From the NCBI GenBank assembly GCA_025356395.1, contig JANXTA010000122.1, positions 33,499-97,498 on the forward strand: DNA of 64,000 bases, read 5' to 3'. The translations under genes and the position numbers were made by a program. The DNA comes from Betaproteobacteria bacterium (lineage in GTDB: Bacteria; Pseudomonadota; Gammaproteobacteria; Burkholderiales; Burkholderiaceae_D). Positions 10,594-20,312 of this stretch are shown piece after piece. Each line of letters opens with the position of its first letter. The first letter of the stretch is position 1. Under the pieces are notes generated by a model. That model did not search any database. It had not been told where the DNA came from and was given only the letters and a program-made list of their open reading frames with translations.

Positions 10594-13488
10594 ATGACCA
10601 TGAAGCTTGACTCGAAGGGATCGGACCGACGGCCTCGCAAGAGCCTCCTGCACCTCGGGATCGCGCTCGCGCTGACGACCAGCGCGATCGGTGCACATGC
10701 CGCGGGTCTGGGCCGTCTCAACGTGTTGTCGTCCATCGGCCAGCCGCTGCGGGCCGAGATCGAACTGACGTCGGTCGCCCAGGAAGAAGCCGGATCGTTG
10801 ACCGCACGCCTCGCCCCGGCCGATGCGTTCGCCCAGGCCAACATCGATTACGGCTCTGTGCTGACGACGCTGCGCTTCTCGGTGCAGCGTCGCGCCAACG
10901 GCAACGCCTACGTGCTAGTGACGTCCAACCAGTTGGTCAACGAGCCTTTCCTCGACGTGCTGGTCGAGTTGTCGTGGGGCTCGGGTCGCCTGGTCCGCGA
11001 ATACACACTGCTGATCGATCCGCCCAACACGACGACCGCCCAGCGCAACGTCGATCCTGCGCAGGCCGTCCTGCCGTTGCCGCCGCTCGTCAACCCGCGG
11101 GTACCGGCCGTGCGTCGACCACCGGCGCCCGCTGTCGCGCCCGTGGCGTCGTCCCCGCTCGCACCGCTGCCCGCCCCCGCAGCCCGCCCGGCAGCGGGGG
11201 CGTCGAGCGGCAGTACCAGTGGCGACTACCTGGTCAAGAGCGGCGACACCGCGCTCTCGATCGCCCGCGAGAACAAGCCCGAGGGCGTGTCGCTCGAGCA
11301 GATGCTCGCGGCGTTCTACCGCGACAATCCGCAGGCCTTCTCGGGCAACATCAATCGCCTGATGGCCGGCGCCACGGTGAAGATCCCCGATGCCCCGAAC
11401 GCGCAGGCGCTCGATGGTGCCGAGGCGCGGCGCATCGTCGCCCAGAGCTCCAATTTCGGTTCGTATCGCGAGCGCATCGCCCGCAACGCTGCAGAGGCGC
11501 CGACCACTCGCGCCGCCGGCCAGCAGGCGTCGGGCAAGCTCTCGACGCGGGTCGAGGACACCTCGGCGCCCACGGCCGAAGCCAAGGACCGATTGCAGTT
11601 GTCGCGGCCCGATGCCACGACCAAGGCCGCCACCAGCGGCCCCTCACGGGCCGGCGTCAGCGGACCCTCGCTCGAGGACCTGGCCGCGAAGGATCGCGAA
11701 CTGCAGGAAACCAAGACGCGCCTCGCCCTGCTCGAGAAGAACGTCTCGGACCTGCAGCAGCTGCTCGCCCTGAAGAACCAGACGCTGGCCGACCTGCAGA
11801 AAGCGCCGGCATCCGTCGCCCCCCCGATCGCCGCGGCGCTGGTAGCGCCGCTGCCGGTCGCCCTGCCGCCTACTGCCGCACCGGTGGCGGCGCCCGTCGC
11901 CGCGCCGGCGGTCATCGCGCCGGCTCCGGCACCCGAGTCCGCTCCGGTGGTTTCGACGCCGCCTCCGGCACCCGCGCCGGTCACGGCCGCGCCGGCGAAG
12001 GCGCCCACGACGGTGGTCGTGGAAGAGAACTGGTTCGACAGCATCAAGGAGAACTCGCTGCTGCTGATCGGCCTGATCGCCCTCGTGATCCTGCTGATCG
12101 GCTACGGACTCTTCACGATGCGCCGCCGTCGCAAGCTCGCGGGCTTCGAGGACAGCATCTTCGTGGACAACAGCGTGCTGCACGCCAACTCCGTCTTCGG
12201 CACGACGGGCGGTCAGTCGGTGGACACGGCCAACAGCGGCTTCCACTCCAACTTTGTGCCGGTCGCCGGTAACCTGCCCGAGCAAAACGAAGTCGACCCG
12301 GTGGCGGAAGCCGACGTCTACATCGCCTACGGTCGCGACGCGCAGGCCGAGGAGATCCTCAAGGAAGCGTTGCGCTCCGACGGATCGCGTCAGGCCGTTC
12401 GTCTCAAGCTGCTCGAGATTTACGCGAAGCGCGGCGATGCCAAGACCTTCGAGACGATGTCCACGGAGCTCTACGCGGCAACCGGCGGACAGGGCGAGGA
12501 CTGGAAGCAGGCGGCCGGTCTCGGCCTGTCGATCGATCCCCACAACCCGCTGTATGCCGACGCCGGGACCCCGGCGCCCGTCGCTGCGATGGCTCCTGCG
12601 CCAACGCCACCGGCACGCGTTGCGCCGTCGATCGGCACCGGCCTCGGCACCACGGGGCTGGGCGTCGCGGGACTGGCCGCCTCCGACTTCATGGCGTCCG
12701 ACGTGCACGTCGGTACGACGCCGTCCATCAACGAGCCGCCGCCCGCCAGCGCAACGGAATACATGCGCACGGATCCGATGCCCCGTCCGGAGTCGTCGAG
12801 CGCCACGTCGGCCCCGTCGATGGACCTCGACTTCGATCTCGGCTTCGCGAATACCGGCATGGCCGCGCTGCCGACCGCGACGACCCCGCCTCCCGCCGCA
12901 ACGGTCGATCCGACCAGGGGCAAAGGCCTCGACTTCGACGGCGGTAGCTCGGTCAAGCCGCTGATCGACCCGTTCACCGCGTCGGCGTTCGGCGCCGGGG
13001 ACCCGACCTCGCGCACGGCCGTCAACCTGCCGGCCTTCCGCGCGCGCGCCGAGCAGGAGCCGGCGGCCCGACCCGACGACGGCTTCAGCGCCTCCGACAT
13101 CTTCGGCTCGAGCATCGTCGCGGACCCGGAGATGGGTTTCAGCGACACGCCGCCCGAACCCAAGGACGCGACGCCCGCGCAGGCGCGCACGCAGGACTTC
13201 CGCAACGTCGTCGACAACCATCAGTTCGACAAGACCGAGCCGCTGGACGTCTTCTCGAAGATCAACCTCGAGCTCGACAACAGTAGCTACGAAGCGACCA
13301 ACATCGTGACGGACTTCGGTGCCAAGACCGACGTCTGGCAGGCGATGGCGACCAAGCTCGACCTGGCCCTGGCGTACAGCGACATCGGCGACAAGGACGG
13401 GGCCCGCGAACTGCTCGAGGAAGTCGTCCGCAACGGCGACCAGACGCAGGCCGATCGGGCGCGAACATTGATCGGCGAACTCGGCTGA
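10594..13488 (+). CDS. fimV: FimV/HubP-type polar peptidoglycan-binding protein
   Basis: A 964-residue inner-membrane protein. The order is: signal peptide (LLHLGIALALTTSAIGAHA), the FimV N-terminal domain (LGRLNVLSSIGQPLRAEIEL), a Pro/Ala linker, a LysM motif at about 210-265 (YLVKSGDTALSIA), a coiled coil at about 365-402, a long Ala/Pro tract, one transmembrane helix at about 489-508 (LLLIGLIALVILLIGYGLF), then an acidic low-complexity cytoplasmic region and the C-terminal FimV TPR-like domain (LDLALAYSDIGDKDGARELL). Homologues organise the cell pole and type IV pili/twitching. I placed the start at the ATG just before the basic n-region. truA follows. Confidence 0.93.
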   Translation: MTMKLDSKGSDRRPRKSLLHLGIALALTTSAIGAHAAGLGRLNVLSSIGQPLRAEIELTSVAQEEAGSLTARLAPADAFAQANIDYGSVLTTLRFSVQRRANGNAYVLVTSNQLVNEPFLDVLVELSWGSGRLVREYTLLIDPPNTTTAQRNVDPAQAVLPLPPLVNPRVPAVRRPPAPAVAPVASSPLAPLPAPAARPAAGASSGSTSGDYLVKSGDTALSIARENKPEGVSLEQMLAAFYRDNPQAFSGNINRLMAGATVKIPDAPNAQALDGAEARRIVAQSSNFGSYRERIARNAAEAPTTRAAGQQASGKLSTRVEDTSAPTAEAKDRLQLSRPDATTKAATSGPSRAGVSGPSLEDLAAKDRELQETKTRLALLEKNVSDLQQLLALKNQTLADLQKAPASVAPPIAAALVAPLPVALPPTAAPVAAPVAAPAVIAPAPAPESAPVVSTPPPAPAPVTAAPAKAPTTVVVEENWFDSIKENSLLLIGLIALVILLIGYGLFTMRRRRKLAGFEDSIFVDNSVLHANSVFGTTGGQSVDTANSGFHSNFVPVAGNLPEQNEVDPVAEADVYIAYGRDAQAEEILKEALRSDGSRQAVRLKLLEIYAKRGDAKTFETMSTELYAATGGQGEDWKQAAGLGLSIDPHNPLYADAGTPAPVAAMAPAPTPPARVAPSIGTGLGTTGLGVAGLAASDFMASDVHVGTTPSINEPPPASATEYMRTDPMPRPESSSATSAPSMDLDFDLGFANTGMAALPTATTPPPAATVDPTRGKGLDFDGGSSVKPLIDPFTASAFGAGDPTSRTAVNLPAFRARAEQEPAARPDDGFSASDIFGSSIVADPEMGFSDTPPEPKDATPAQARTQDFRNVVDNHQFDKTEPLDVFSKINLELDNSSYEATNIVTDFGAKTDVWQAMATKLDLALAYSDIGDKDGARELLEEVVRNGDQTQADRARTLIGELG

Positions 13489-13555
13489 CGCATGCGGCCG
13501 AGGCCACCGCGAGGATCGCCAGCCGGGTGATGGTCGCATCGCGGGCGATTCGGTC

Positions 13556-14353
13556 GTGACGCGCATCGCGCTCGGCGTCCAGTACGACGGCAGCGACTGG
13601 CACGGCTGGCAGTCGCAGCTTCACGGCAAGACCGTGCAGGACGCGCTGGAAGCGGCACTGAGCCGCTTCGCTGATCATCCCGTGCGAGTCGCGTGCGCCG
13701 GTCGGACCGATACCGGCGTTCATGCGCTCGGGCAGATCGTCCACTTCGACACCGGCGCCACGCGGACCCTGCAGGGCTGGATCCGCGGCATCAACGCCTT
13801 GTTGCCGGCCTCGATCGCGATCGGCTGGTCCGCCGAGGTCGATGCCGCTTTCGATGCGCGCTTCGATGCTGTCTCGCGGACCTACCACTACCTGCTGCTC
13901 GTGCGGCCTCACCGTTCCCCCCACTGGGTCGGCCGGGCCGGCTGGACCCATGCGCCGCTCGACGTCGACGCGATGCACGAGGCGGCGCAGGTGCTGGTCG
14001 GCACGCACGACTTCTCGGCGTTCCGCGCCTCGGAATGCCAGGCCAGGACACCCGTCAAGACGTTGTCGATCGCCTCGGTGCGCCGCAGCGGCGACTTCGT
14101 CTGTTTCACCTTCAAGGCCAGCGCCTTCGTCCAGCACATGGTGCGCAACCTGACCGGTGCGCTGGTCGCGATCGGTCGCGGCGCGAAGCCCCGCGCGTGG
14201 CTGGGTGAACTGCTCGCCGGTCGGGACCGCACGGTCTCGGCGCCGACCTTCATGCCCGACGGGCTGTACCTAGCGCGCGTCGACTATCGCGACGGCATCG
14301 TGCTGCCCGACCCGCCGTCATTCACATCCATCCATGCAGGATTCGCCCCATGA
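13556..14353 (+). CDS. truA: tRNA pseudouridine(38-40) synthase
   Basis: A 265-residue enzyme that makes pseudouridine at positions 38-40 of the tRNA anticodon arm. It starts with GTG: MTRIALGVQYDGSDWHGWQ. The catalytic Asp is D52 in AGRTDTGVHALGQ, and the conserved ARFDAVSRTYHY and FVQHMVRNLTGAL segments follow. The stop overlaps the trpF ATG by four bases (ATGA), the usual fimV-truA-trpF arrangement. Confidence 0.97.
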   Translation: MTRIALGVQYDGSDWHGWQSQLHGKTVQDALEAALSRFADHPVRVACAGRTDTGVHALGQIVHFDTGATRTLQGWIRGINALLPASIAIGWSAEVDAAFDARFDAVSRTYHYLLLVRPHRSPHWVGRAGWTHAPLDVDAMHEAAQVLVGTHDFSAFRASECQARTPVKTLSIASVRRSGDFVCFTFKASAFVQHMVRNLTGALVAIGRGAKPRAWLGELLAGRDRTVSAPTFMPDGLYLARVDYRDGIVLPDPPSFTSIHAGFAP

Positions 14354-15024
14354 GTTTCATCGGAGGGCCTGACGGCCGCACGCGCATCAAGTTTTGCGGC
14401 ATGACGCGCGAGCAGGACATCGACGCGGCCGTCGCGCTCAACGTCGATGCCATCGGCCTCATCTTCTACGGCCCGAGCCCGCGCTGCGTGTCGATCGAGC
14501 GGGCCGCGCGCTTGGTCGGACGGTTGCCGTCGTCGATCGATGCGGTCGGCCTGTTCGTCGACGCGTCGCGCGAGGAAATCGACGAGGTGCTCGATCGCGT
14601 TCCGCTGACGCTGCTGCAATTGCATGGCGACGAGACGCCCGAGCAGTGCGCAGGCTTCCGCATCCCGTTCATCAAGGTGGTGCGAGTCGAGCCAGGGCTC
14701 GATTTGTTAGACTTCGTCTTCGCGTTCGACCAGGCTGTCGCCTTGTTGCTCGATACGCACACCGCCGCTTACGGCGGTTCCGGAAAGGTTTTCGATTGGT
14801 CTCTTGTCCCACTTGCCTTGATCGGTCCCGACGCCGTGCGTCCGGTCGTTTTGAGTGGTGGCTTGAACGCAGCAAACGTCGCTGACGGGATTGCGCGCGT
14901 GCGTCCCTCGGCCGTCGATACCTCATCGGGCATCGAGAGCGCCAAGGGCATCAAGGACGCAACCGCGATGCGCGACTTCGTCGCCGCGGTTCGTGCAGCC
15001 GACCGACCGAACTCCCAGGAGTAA
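14350..15024 (+). CDS. trpF: Phosphoribosylanthranilate isomerase
   Basis: A 224-residue TIM barrel that converts phosphoribosylanthranilate to CdRP in tryptophan synthesis. The catalytic Cys is in RIKFCGMTREQD (about residue 17), and the general acid Asp is in LLLDTHTAAYGGSGKVFDWSL. The phosphate-binding end is LSGGLNAANV and DTSSGIES. It overlaps truA upstream and is six bases from trpB, so truA-trpF-trpB-trpA form one likely transcript. Confidence 0.97.
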   Translation: MSFIGGPDGRTRIKFCGMTREQDIDAAVALNVDAIGLIFYGPSPRCVSIERAARLVGRLPSSIDAVGLFVDASREEIDEVLDRVPLTLLQLHGDETPEQCAGFRIPFIKVVRVEPGLDLLDFVFAFDQAVALLLDTHTAAYGGSGKVFDWSLVPLALIGPDAVRPVVLSGGLNAANVADGIARVRPSAVDTSSGIESAKGIKDATAMRDFVAAVRAADRPNSQE

Positions 15025-15030
15025 CCAGAC

Positions 15031-16293
15031 ATGGGCATGACCTCACTGGCCGCGATCCACGCGGCCCGCAATGCATTTGACCAGACGAGTGCTTCGTCCC
15101 TGAGTACGTCTTCGCGCCCCGACGCGCGTGGCCACTTCGGACCTTATGGCGGTCGCTTCGTTTCCGAGACGCTGATGCGCGCGCTCGACGAACTCGACGC
15201 CGCCTACGAACACTACCGACGCGATCCCGACTTCATCGCCGAGGTCGAGAGCGAGCTCGCGCACTTCGTCGGTCGACCGAGCCCGATCTATCACGCGAAA
15301 CGCTGGAGCGAGAAACTCGGCGGCGCGCAGATCTATCTCAAGCGCGAAGACCTCAACCACACCGGCGCGCACAAGATCAACAACACCATCGGCCAGGCGC
15401 TGCTCGCACGTCGCATGGGCAAGCCGCGCGTGATCGCCGAGACCGGGGCGGGGCAGCACGGCGTCGCGAGCGCGACCGTCGCAGCCCGCTTCGGCATGGA
15501 GTGCGTGGTCTACATGGGCAGCGAAGACGTCGGCCGCCAGTCGGCCAACGTGCAGCGCATTAAGCTGCTCGGCGCCACCATCGTGCCGGTCGAATCCGGC
15601 TCGAAGACGCTGAAGGACGCGCTCAACGAAGCGATGCGCGACTGGGTCACCAATGTCGAGAACACGTTCTACATCATCGGCACCGTGGCTGGCCCGCATC
15701 CGTATCCGATGATGGTGCGCGACTTCAATGCAGTGGTCGGACGCGAGTGCCGCTGGCAGATGCCGCAGCGCGCGGGCCGGCAGCCCGACGCGATCATCGC
15801 GTGCGTGGGGGGCGGCAGCAACGCGATGGGCATCTTCCACGACTACGTCGACGACGCGTCGGTCCGCCTGATCGGCGTGGAGGCGGCGGGCGACGGCATC
15901 GGCACCGACCGTCACGCGGCCAGCCTGCAGCGCGGCACGCCGGGCGTGCTGCACGGCAATCGCACCTACATCCTGCAGGACGACAACGGCCAGATCACCG
16001 AGACGCATTCGATCTCGGCCGGCCTCGACTATCCGGGCGTCGGTCCCGAGCACGCGTGGCTGAAGGACATCGGTCGCGCCGAGTACGTGGGTGCGACCGA
16101 CGTCGAGGCGCTCGCTGCGTTCCACGACTGCTGTCGCATCGAAGGCATCATCCCCGCGCTGGAGTCGAGCCATGCGCTCGCGTATGCGACCAAGCTCGCG
16201 CCGACGATGGACCAGGACCGGATCATCCTGGTCAACCTTTCCGGACGTGGCGACAAGGATCTGCATATCGTCGACGCGGCGGGCAAGCGATGA
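15031..16293 (+). CDS. trpB: Tryptophan synthase beta chain
   Basis: A 420-residue PLP enzyme that condenses indole with serine. The PLP lysine is K115 in [13 protein letters not shown], and the glycine-rich phosphate loop is [10 protein letters not shown]. It carries roughly 25 extra N-terminal residues (to about [17 protein letters not shown]) compared with the shortest homologues; an internal start cannot be excluded. Its TGA overlaps the trpA ATG. Confidence 0.97.
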   Translation: MGMTSLAAIHAARNAFDQTSASSLSTSSRPDARGHFGPYGGRFVSETLMRALDELDAAYEHYRRDPDFIAEVESELAHFVGRPSPIYHAKRWSEKLGGAQIYLKREDLNHTGAHKINNTIGQALLARRMGKPRVIAETGAGQHGVASATVAARFGMECVVYMGSEDVGRQSANVQRIKLLGATIVPVESGSKTLKDALNEAMRDWVTNVENTFYIIGTVAGPHPYPMMVRDFNAVVGRECRWQMPQRAGRQPDAIIACVGGGSNAMGIFHDYVDDASVRLIGVEAAGDGIGTDRHAASLQRGTPGVLHGNRTYILQDDNGQITETHSISAGLDYPGVGPEHAWLKDIGRAEYVGATDVEALAAFHDCCRIEGIIPALESSHALAYATKLAPTMDQDRIILVNLSGRGDKDLHIVDAAGKR

Positions 16294-17129
16294 ACCGTCG
16301 CATCGGAGCACGCTTCGCGAGGCTGAAGATCGAAGGCCGGACCGGCCTCATTCCGTACATCGCCGCCGGCGACCCATCGGCTGCGATCACCGTTGACCTG
16401 ATGCACGCGCTGGCCCGTGCCGGCGCCGACGTCATCGAGCTCGGTGTCCCGTTCTCCGATCCGTCGGCCGACGGCCCCGTGATCCAGCGCGCGACCGAGC
16501 GGGCGATCAGGCGCGGCGTCGGTCTCGCCGCGACGCTCGACTGCGTCCGGGCCTTCCGCCGCGACGACGCCGATACGCCGGTCGTGCTGATGGGTTACGC
16601 CAATCCCTTCGAGCTGATGGCGAGTCGCAAGGGCGGCCTCGACGGGCTGGCGGCCGAGTTGCGCGCAGCCGGCGTCGACGGCGTGCTGGTCGTCGACTAT
16701 CCCCCCGAGGAATCCGAGGATTTCGCAGCCGCCCTGAATGCCGCCGGCATCGACGGTATCTACCTGCTCGCCCCGACCTCCAGCGACGCGCGCATCGAAG
16801 CCGTGGCCCGCGTCGCGTCGGGCTACCTCTACTACGTCAGCCTGAAGGGCATCACTGGCTCCGCGACGCTCGATGTCGGGTCGGTGGCCGCGAAGCTGCC
16901 GCTGATCCGCCAGCACAGCGCGGTGCCGATCGGTGTCGGCTTCGGGATCCGCGATGCGGCGAGCGCGTGTGCGGTCGCCGAGCTGGCCGACGCCGTCGTG
17001 GTCGGAAGTCGTATCATCGAAGCGATCGAAGCGGCCCCGGAAGATCAGGCGGTCGCAGTCGCCGAGACCTTCGTGCGGGAGATCCGGGACGCACTGGATC
17101 TCGCCAGCACCCGTCGATCGAAGGCCTGA
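16290..17129 (+). CDS. trpA: Tryptophan synthase alpha chain
   Basis: A 279-residue TIM barrel that cleaves indole-3-glycerol phosphate and channels indole to TrpB. The N-terminal [11 protein letters not shown], the catalytic Glu in [21 protein letters not shown], the second acid in the [13 protein letters not shown] region and the phosphate loop GVGFGIRD are present. The start is the ATG overlapping the trpB stop. accD follows after 28 bases. Confidence 0.97.
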   Translation: MNRRIGARFARLKIEGRTGLIPYIAAGDPSAAITVDLMHALARAGADVIELGVPFSDPSADGPVIQRATERAIRRGVGLAATLDCVRAFRRDDADTPVVLMGYANPFELMASRKGGLDGLAAELRAAGVDGVLVVDYPPEESEDFAAALNAAGIDGIYLLAPTSSDARIEAVARVASGYLYYVSLKGITGSATLDVGSVAAKLPLIRQHSAVPIGVGFGIRDAASACAVAELADAVVVGSRIIEAIEAAPEDQAVAVAETFVREIRDALDLASTRRSKA

Positions 17130-17157
17130 GAACAACACGCAACGAGGAACACCATCC

Positions 17158-18027
17158 ATGAGCTGGATCGAAAAGCTGCTGCCTCCGCGCATCCAACGCA
17201 ACGACGGCCAGCCACGCCGCATCCCCGAAGGACTGTGGGTCAAGTGCCCGAGTTGCGAGTCGGTGCTGTACAAGACCGACCTCGAACAGAACTGCATGGT
17301 CTGCCCGAAGTGCGATCACCACATGCGCATGGGTGCGCGCGAGCGGATCGACGCGCTGCTCGATGGCGAAGGCCGCTTCGAGATCGCGCGCGACACCTTG
17401 CCGCTCGACACGCTCAAGTTCAAGGACAGCAAGAAGTATCCCGACCGGCTCAAGGAAGCGATGGAGTCCACCGGCGAGACGGATGCGTTGATCGTGATGG
17501 CCGGTGCCATCCACACGGTGCCGGTGGTCGCGGCCGTCTTCGAGTTCGGCTTCATGGGAGGCTCGATGGGCTCGGTGGTCGGCGAGCGCTTCGCGCGTGG
17601 CGTGCAGACCGCGATCGAGCAGAAGGTGCCGTTCATCTGCGTCACGGCGACCGGCGGCGCGCGCATGCAGGAAGGGCTCTTGTCCCTGATGCAGATGGCC
17701 AAGACCACCGGCATGCTGACCAAGCTGTCTGCGGCCAAGCTGCCGTTCATCAGCGTGCTGACCGACCCCACGATGGGCGGCGTGTCGGCCAGCTTCGCGT
17801 TCATGGGCGACGTGGTGATCGCCGAGCCGAACGCGTTGATCGGCTTCGCCGGTCCGCGCGTGATCGAGCAGACCGTGCGCGAGAAGCTGCCCGAGGGCTT
17901 CCAGCGGTCGGAGTTCCTGCTGACTAAGGGCGCGATCGACATGATCGTGGACCGTCGCAAGATGCGCGACGAGATCGCGCGGTTGCTGGCGTTGCTGTTG
18001 AAGCAGCCGTCGGACGTGGTGGCCTGA
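17158..18027 (+). CDS. accD: Acetyl-CoA carboxylase carboxyltransferase subunit beta
   Basis: A 289-residue subunit of the carboxyltransferase that makes malonyl-CoA for fatty-acid synthesis. The N-terminal zinc ribbon has C30, C33, C49 and C52 (CPSC...CPKC). The crotonase-like core shows [28 protein letters not shown] and [15 protein letters not shown]. In Burkholderiales folC normally follows accD; here the order breaks and a toxin-antitoxin remnant follows. Confidence 0.97.
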   Translation: MSWIEKLLPPRIQRNDGQPRRIPEGLWVKCPSCESVLYKTDLEQNCMVCPKCDHHMRMGARERIDALLDGEGRFEIARDTLPLDTLKFKDSKKYPDRLKEAMESTGETDALIVMAGAIHTVPVVAAVFEFGFMGGSMGSVVGERFARGVQTAIEQKVPFICVTATGGARMQEGLLSLMQMAKTTGMLTKLSAAKLPFISVLTDPTMGGVSASFAFMGDVVIAEPNALIGFAGPRVIEQTVREKLPEGFQRSEFLLTKGAIDMIVDRRKMRDEIARLLALLLKQPSDVVA

Positions 18028-18087
18028 TCCCGACATCGCTCGTCGGTGACCCGAACATGGGGATCTATCGAGCAAATTGAGGCCAGC

Positions 18088-18327
18088 ATGAGTCGCTTGA
18101 CCATGACCTTGTCGGAAGCTCGCTATCGCGCATTGAAGGAGGCGTCAGCGAACCGCGACAAGATCATCGGGCAATTGATCGGTGAAAGCCTGGACTTCTA
18201 CGGCATCAAATCCCGGGACGACGCGCGAGAATTGGTGCGACGCGCGCGCGGGCACAGCAAGCTGACCCCCGATTGCGCAATGGGCATCGCGCACGAGCAG
18301 GTCGTCGCCACGCGCCGGAAAGCGTGA
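18088..18327 (+). CDS. Small antitoxin-like protein of a PIN-toxin pair
   Basis: A 79-residue protein. The N-terminal MSRLTMTLSEARYRALKEA reads as the beta strand and first helix of a ribbon-helix-helix-type DNA-binding antitoxin, followed by GQLIGESLDFYGIKS. It is intact, and its TGA overlaps the GTG of the next gene, a decayed PIN-domain toxin, the usual antitoxin-first arrangement. I chose the ATG at 18088 rather than an upstream in-frame codon because the motif starts there. The family assignment rests on the motif and context. Confidence 0.75.
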   Translation: MSRLTMTLSEARYRALKEASANRDKIIGQLIGESLDFYGIKSRDDARELVRRARGHSKLTPDCAMGIAHEQVVATRRKA

Positions 18328-18743
18328 GTGGCACGGCCGTCATCGTCGACACCGATATCGTCGTTGCCGGCGTGCTGACGAATCACGAGGAGTCGCAAGT
18401 CGTCCGCATTCTCGACGGCATGCGGACGGCATGAATTCCCTTCGTCCTTTCCGGCGCTCTCCTGGCCGAATATCGGACGATGCTGGTCAGGCCGAACCTC
18501 CGCAAGCTGCATGGCCTCCCCATTGCCGCGGTGTAGACCGTGCTGACCGATATCGGGCAGCACGCCGTCGTGCTGACACCGGTCTTCGGGCTGCGCGCTC
18601 TTGACCCAGGCGATCAGTTGTTGTGGGATGTGCTGGCGGCGATGCCGGACGTGCGTCTGATCACCGGCGACAAGCTGTTTCTGCGGGATATTGGGATGCA
18701 CACGCGCGTGATCTCGGCAGCCGATTTCGTCGCGGGCCGCTGA
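18324..18743 (+). pseudogene. PIN-domain toxin pseudogene with two in-frame stops
   Basis: One continuous frame from the GTG at 18324 reads as a PIN-family toxin of about 139 residues but is interrupted by TGA at 18432-18434 and TAG at 18534-18536. PIN signatures survive on both sides: VIVDTDIVVAGVL with the first acidic residues, FVLSGALLAEYRTML and VRPNLRKLHG, then DPGDQLLWDVLAAMPDVRLITGDKLFL. Such proteins are Mg-dependent RNases of type II toxin-antitoxin systems. No frameshift is needed to join the parts, so two nonsense mutations are the simplest account. The product should be inactive. Confidence 0.85.
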
Positions 18744-18760
18744 CGCGACGGGTCACCGGC

Positions 18761-19177
18761 TCAATAAGAGCGCAAGCAGATACCCCAGCGATCGTCGATG
18801 CGCACGATCATCCAGAGGTTGGTGTGCATGCTGAGGATCTCGTTGTCCGCCCGGCGACGGCTGTACGTGACCACGAAGTGCACCTTGTCGCGGCCCACGA
18901 GCGCAGCCTGCTTGTCCTCGTAGCGCGTGTGATGCCAGCCCGATCGCTTCAGGGTGTCGAAGAAGTCCGTCGGATGTCGCCCCGCGTTCGGCCATTCGAG
19001 ACGGCTCGCGCCCGACCACATGACGTGCGGGAAGTGAAGCTCCGCATCCACGCCTTCCGCGTCGCATGCGTTGAAGCGGTCCGTGACGCGATCGAGGCAG
19101 GCGGATGCCCCATCGATCAAGGTTTCCGGAGATTCGATGAAGGCCCGCGGGCTGACGAATGTGGCGAGGTCGGGCAT
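18761..19177 (-). CDS. NTF2-like/SnoaL-fold small protein
   Basis: A 138-residue protein starting MPDLATFVSPRAFIE. The pattern of an N-terminal helix (CLDRVTDRFNACDAEGVDAELHFPHVMW), a central TDFFDTLKRSGWHHTRYED and C-terminal strands (DKVHFVVTYSRRRADNEIL, WMIVRIDDRWGICLRSY) fits the SnoaL/NTF2-like cone fold used by small ligand-binding proteins and isomerases. The function is unknown. It converges with the PIN pseudogene. A longer upstream extension of the frame is rejected as a high-GC artefact. Confidence 0.75.
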   Translation of the reverse strand: MPDLATFVSPRAFIESPETLIDGASACLDRVTDRFNACDAEGVDAELHFPHVMWSGASRLEWPNAGRHPTDFFDTLKRSGWHHTRYEDKQAALVGRDKVHFVVTYSRRRADNEILSMHTNLWMIVRIDDRWGICLRSY

Positions 19178-19197
19178 CAAAGTCGGGCGGCTGAAAT

Positions 19198-19302
19198 TCA
19201 GTGATCCTGCTCGGCCTGCCGCCTGGCCAGATCGGCGAGCCCCGCGAGAAGAGCTGCTGCAACGAGACTGCGGATGATGCTCGACCGCGCACGAGGATTC
19301 AT
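19198..19302 (-). CDS. Very small hydrophobic protein, hypothetical
   Basis: A 34-residue candidate (MNPRARSSIIRSLVAAALLAGL...). It has a GGAGAAG ribosome site at good spacing before the ATG and a single hydrophobic stretch that could be a membrane helix. No family is recognised. It may be a spurious open frame between two real genes. Confidence 0.3.
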   Translation of the reverse strand: MNPRARSSIIRSLVAAALLAGLADLARRQAEQDH

Positions 19303-19392
19303 GAACTTCTCCGAAGGGTGGGGCTGCGGACGTCCAGAAAAGCGGCCACCCGATGCAGCGGCTTGCGCCGCGTAACGGTACACCCACGTCGA

Positions 19393-20073
19393 CTATTCCA
19401 TCTGCAGCATCTTCGAGTACTCGGCGATGTCCCAGCCGATGCTCGACAGGTCGATCGCCACCTGCCGGACCTTCGGCGTCTTCTCCGCGACGATGGGCGT
19501 GACGGTCGGGAAGGTTGCCAACACCTCGGGCGACTTCGCCCAGTCCTCGATGCGCAACGTCTTCGTCGTGTAGTACACCCAGGCCACCTGATATTTGCCG
19601 AGCACGAGCGGTCCCTTCCACTTCACGATCTCGTCGAGCTCGGCCCTCGCACAGCACAGGGTCCCGTTCGCGTAGTAGCTCTCGCCCTTGGCCGTCCGCG
19701 TGAAGGTCGCGAACTTCAGCACCTTGTTGTTGACCGTGCGTTCGCTCTCGCTGCTGGCGAGAAGACCCAGCGATTCGAGAACCCTGAATTGCGCGAGGCA
19801 CCCCTTGGGCGCCTGCGGGTTCTTCAAGTCGTTGTCGATGGCGACTTCGGTGGATGGCGTCGCCGACGGGCCGAACCCGAATAGGGATGGCAGGCAGATG
19901 TTGTTCGTGGCCTTTTCGTCGAAGGACTTCCGGAGGACCTGCGAGAAGACGGTCTTGTATTCTTCCTTGCCGAGGGGGGTGTGGCCAGTGACGTTCACCG
20001 CACAGCCTGCGAAGAGCAGGGTCACCGGCAACAACATCGACAGGGCAATGCGGGGGCTCGTGATGGTCTTCAT
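19393..20073 (-). CDS. Hypothetical lipoprotein
   Basis: A 226-residue protein. A short basic start (MKTITSPRIA) precedes a hydrophobic run and the lipobox LLFAGC at about residue 22, so an envelope lipoprotein is likely. The body contains four further cysteines, including an adjacent pair in GTLCCARAEL, and a C-terminal segment YQVAWVYYTTKTLRIEDW. I do not recognise a family. The ATG at 20073 is chosen because GAGGA lies just upstream and the signal peptide begins there. Confidence 0.75.
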   Translation of the reverse strand: MKTITSPRIALSMLLPVTLLFAGCAVNVTGHTPLGKEEYKTVFSQVLRKSFDEKATNNICLPSLFGFGPSATPSTEVAIDNDLKNPQAPKGCLAQFRVLESLGLLASSESERTVNNKVLKFATFTRTAKGESYYANGTLCCARAELDEIVKWKGPLVLGKYQVAWVYYTTKTLRIEDWAKSPEVLATFPTVTPIVAEKTPKVRQVAIDLSSIGWDIAEYSKMLQME

Positions 20074-20211
20074 GGGGTCCTCGGTGGGCATCGGGCGTGA
20101 GGTCGAGCAGAACACGTTTGGCTCGAAACACGGCCAGACGAGTGGTTGGGGCGCGTCGGCTGATACGCGAAGCCTCGCCGGACGCTACCGGCCATTGCGG
20201 AGTCAGCGGTG

Positions 20212-20227
20212 TCAGGAGGCCCCGATC
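20212..20227 (+). repeat. 16-bp direct repeat, copy 1
   Basis: TCAGGAGGCCCCGATC occurs here and again at 21934-21949 in the same orientation, bracketing about 1.7 kb that holds several gene remnants. The origin is unknown; it could be chance, an old duplication, or the footprint of a lost element. Confidence 0.4.
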
Positions 20228-20312
20228 GTCAGGCCGTCTTGCACGAAGGGCCCGGCTTGCGAACGAGCATGCCGATTTCGAGAGCGGGTGAGCCGACGCG
20301 CCGTCGTCGACA

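Noticed and set aside
18432..18434. In-frame TGA in the PIN gene as a selenocysteine or recoded codon
   Set aside because: A TAG stop follows 100 bases later in the same frame, no SECIS-like element is evident, and PIN domains have no Sec; nonsense mutation is simpler.
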